Shown: one piece after another, positions 6,150 through 7,046 of the stretch
Layout: each line of letters begins with the position of its first letter
Numbering within the stretch: the first letter of the stretch is position 1
Source: an uncultured Clostridia bacterium
GTDB lineage: Bacteria; Bacillota; Clostridia; Christensenellales; Maliibacteriaceae
DNA: 7,046 nucleotides
Assembly (NCBI GenBank): GCA_934613185.1
Contig: CAKTSO010000101.1
Span: forward strand, 1-7,046
Reading direction: 5' to 3'
The notes under the pieces: generated by a model
Database searches by the model: none
What the model saw: the letters and a program-made list of their open reading frames with translations, nothing else
What the model was told of the DNA's origin: nothing
Made by a program: the position numbers and the translations under genes

Positions 6150-6845
6150 TTACACGCCGAGGAGCTTTCCGAGCGCCGCGGGCGTTTCGGCGATCGCCGC
6201 CGCGCCCGCCTCTTCCAGTTCCTCTTTCGAACCGTAGCCGTAAAGCACGCCGATGCAGGGGATGTCCCCCGCCTCGCGTGCGCCGACGACGTCGTGGCTG
6301 CGGTCGCCGATCATGACGGCGTCGCCCGCGTCCGCGCCGCATTGTTCGAGCGCGTAGCAAATGACCTCGCTTTTCCTCGAGCGCGATTCGTTCATCTCGC
6401 TCCCCGCGATGCGTTCAAAATATTTCGCAAGGTCGTAATGCTCCATGACCTTCACGGCGAAATACTCGGGCTTGGACGTGGCGACGACGAGGCGCTTCCC
6501 CGCGCGCTTCAAAGCCGCCAAAAGCAGCTCGATCCCGTCGTAGACGCGGTTTTCGTAAATACCGTGCGGCGCGTAGTATTCCCGATAGTACGCAAGTGCC
6601 TGCCGCGACTGTTCCGGCGTAAAGCCGTAATACGCTTCGAACGCACCCAAAAGCGGCGGGCCGATGAACGGATAGAGCGCCTCGCGCGCGGGCGGCGTCA
6701 CGCCGCTTTTTTGCAGCGCGTACGCCACGGAGTTGGTGATCCCCTCGCCCGGATCGGTCAGCGTGCCGTCCAGATCGAACAAAAGCACACGACGCGAAGA
6801 AAACAGCGCGCCGCTTTCCGTCGTTGTCTTTTCCCGTTGTTCCAT
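6150..6845 (-). CDS. HAD-superfamily phosphatase, phosphoglycolate phosphatase/5'-nucleotidase-like
   Basis: This 231-residue soluble hydrolase of the haloacid dehalogenase superfamily has all four motifs. Motif I is FDLDGTLTD (23-31), with nucleophile Asp24 and acid/base Asp26. Motif II is ATSK (122-125), with Thr123. Motif III is Lys158, in SRSRKSE. Motif IV is MIGDRSHD (178-185), with Asp181 and Asp185 for magnesium. A helical cap of type C1 lies between motifs I and II (about 33-110) and contains FIGPPL (60-65), common in Gph/PpaX-like proteins and in phosphatases annotated as 5'-nucleotidases. The substrate cannot be assigned; phosphoglycolate, pyrophosphate or nucleotide monophosphates are all possible. 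An 18-residue hydrophilic N-terminal extension precedes the first strand. The start is supported by AAGGAG (complement of 6853-6858) 7 bases upstream. It converges on rfbC, shares its terminator, and has its own promoter near 6985, so it is not part of the polysaccharide unit. Confidence 0.92.
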   Translation of the reverse strand: MEQREKTTTESGALFSSRRVLLFDLDGTLTDPGEGITNSVAYALQKSGVTPPAREALYPFIGPPLLGAFEAYYGFTPEQSRQALAYYREYYAPHGIYENRVYDGIELLLAALKRAGKRLVVATSKPEYFAVKVMEHYDLAKYFERIAGSEMNESRSRKSEVICYALEQCGADAGDAVMIGDRSHDVVGAREAGDIPCIGVLYGYGSKEELEEAGAAAIAETPAALGKLLGV

Positions 6846-6976
6846 TCGATATCTCCTTGTTGTCGAAACGTCTTTTCCGCAATGCGTTCGGGTGTAACTG
6901 CGGCTGTGCGCGTTTCAAAACCCCGCCCGCCGCAACGCATCGAACCGCCGCGTCTTTTCCGACTTTGTTTTTCGTC
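6846..6976 (-). other. Leader of the HAD mRNA, about 130 bases, possible weak secondary structure
   Basis: If transcription starts about 7 bases after the -10 at 6983-6988, the HAD message has an untranslated leader of roughly 130 bases. It contains a 7-bp inverted repeat (6882-6888 ATGCGTT with 6934-6940 AACGCAT). This extends by CGG/CCG (6889-6891 with 6930-6932) after a one-base bulge, and a further inner pairing joins 6900-6903 with 6923-6926. No known riboswitch or T-box core is recognised, and there is no open frame with a ribosome binding site here. Such pairing is also expected by chance in G/C-rich DNA. Confidence 0.35.
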
Positions 6977-6977
6977 T

Positions 6978-7007
6978 TTGTTATTGTAGCATACTTTATG
7001 ATAAAAT
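6978..7007 (+). promoter_or_regulatory. Promoter of the rightward gene at the window edge
   Basis: TTGTTA (6978-6983, 4 of 6) is followed after 18 bp by TAAAAT (7002-7007, 5 of 6). The -10 is preceded by TG plus one base (6999-7001), making it an extended -10. Transcription would begin near 7014, giving a leader of about 28 bases before the TTG at 7042. It overlaps the leftward HAD promoter almost completely. Confidence 0.6.
6983..6991 (-). promoter_or_regulatory. Extended -10 promoter for the HAD gene
   Basis: Read on the minus strand, TGCTACAAT is an extended -10 element: TG, one base, then TACAAT, with 5 of 6 consensus bases. A weak -35 (TTCGTA, complement of 7007-7012) lies 18 bp upstream. 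The extended TG motif can compensate for a poor -35 element. Transcription would start near 6976. Confidence 0.6.
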
Positions 7008-7024
7008 ACGAAGGATCGAAACCG

Positions 7025-7032
7025 TAAGGAGG
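7025..7032 (+). promoter_or_regulatory. Ribosome binding site of the edge gene
   Basis: TAAGGAGG is a full-strength Shine-Dalgarno sequence lying 9 bases before a TTG at 7042. It follows a good promoter by a short leader, so it signals a gene that begins at the very end of the window. Confidence 0.75.
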
Positions 7033-7041
7033 GGCGGGTCT

Positions 7042-7046
7042 TGGAC
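7042..7046 (+). CDS. Start of an unidentified rightward gene (TTG start, cut by window edge)
   Basis: Only the TTG start codon and two bases of the next codon (GA, followed by C as the last base of the window) are visible. The call rests on the strong ribosome binding site 9 bases upstream and the promoter before it. No ATG or GTG occurs between the ribosome binding site and the window end, so TTG is the only visible candidate; a start just outside the window is possible. The product cannot be guessed. Confidence 0.45.

Noticed and set aside
6135..6989. Long plus-strand open frame (284 codons) opposite the HAD gene
   Set aside because: It mirrors the HAD gene, is rich in Arg/Ala/Val as expected of a shadow, and runs through the shared terminator arm and the divergent promoter.
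1..7046. Mobile elements, CRISPR arrays, tRNA/rRNA genes, toxin-antitoxin or phage-defence genes
   Set aside because: No transposase or integrase motifs, no regularly spaced repeats, no cloverleaf or rRNA-like stretches, and no small paired genes were found by reading both strands.

Overview
The window is GC-rich by eye, with strongly G/C-biased third codon positions. It has strong AAGGAG-type ribosome binding sites, GTG and TTG starts, and short T-tailed hairpin terminators. This suggests a high-GC Firmicute of the Clostridia (Oscillospiraceae- or Christensenellales-like), but that is inference from style and gene content; there is no rRNA or other marker here.

Layout: (1) 2-928 (+) is the 3' part of a PfkB-family sugar kinase, cut by the window's left edge and closed by a strong intrinsic terminator (944-975). 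(2) A new transcription unit starts at a near-ideal sigma-70/sigma-A promoter (1011-1039). It runs through a 690-residue two-domain glycosyltransferase (1090-3162), a multi-pass Wzy-like polysaccharide polymerase (3182-4582), rfbA (4637-5521) and rfbC (5538-6095). A second good promoter (4557-4585) sits in the last codons of the polymerase gene and could drive rfbAC alone. (3) A hairpin at 6105-6136 ends this unit and, read from the other strand, also ends the convergent HAD phosphatase gene (6150-6845, -). (4) At 6978-7012, overlapping promoter elements on both strands appear to drive the HAD gene leftward and a new rightward gene. Only the ribosome binding site and the first codon of that rightward gene (TTG at 7042) fall inside the window.

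How the genes fit together: RfbA makes dTDP-glucose and RfbC epimerises dTDP-4-keto-6-deoxyglucose on the way to dTDP-L-rhamnose. The C-terminal half of the fused transferase is a GT2 domain of the type common among rhamnosyltransferases of Gram-positive surface polysaccharides, and the N-terminal half is a GT-B/GT4-like domain. The polymerase would join lipid-linked repeat units on the outer face of the membrane. The four genes therefore look like a compact surface- or exopolysaccharide cassette. rfbB, rfbD, a flippase and an initiating phosphoglycosyltransferase are all absent and must lie elsewhere if the pathway is complete. The PfkB kinase and the HAD phosphatase are separate flanking units with no clear link to the cassette.

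I found no mobile element, CRISPR array, tRNA, rRNA or recognisable riboswitch, and no gene-free stretch longer than 300 bases. I see no clearly novel system. The most unusual items are the GT4-GT2 fusion protein, the overlapping two-strand promoter, the internal promoter for rfbAC, and the repeats around the cassette promoter.
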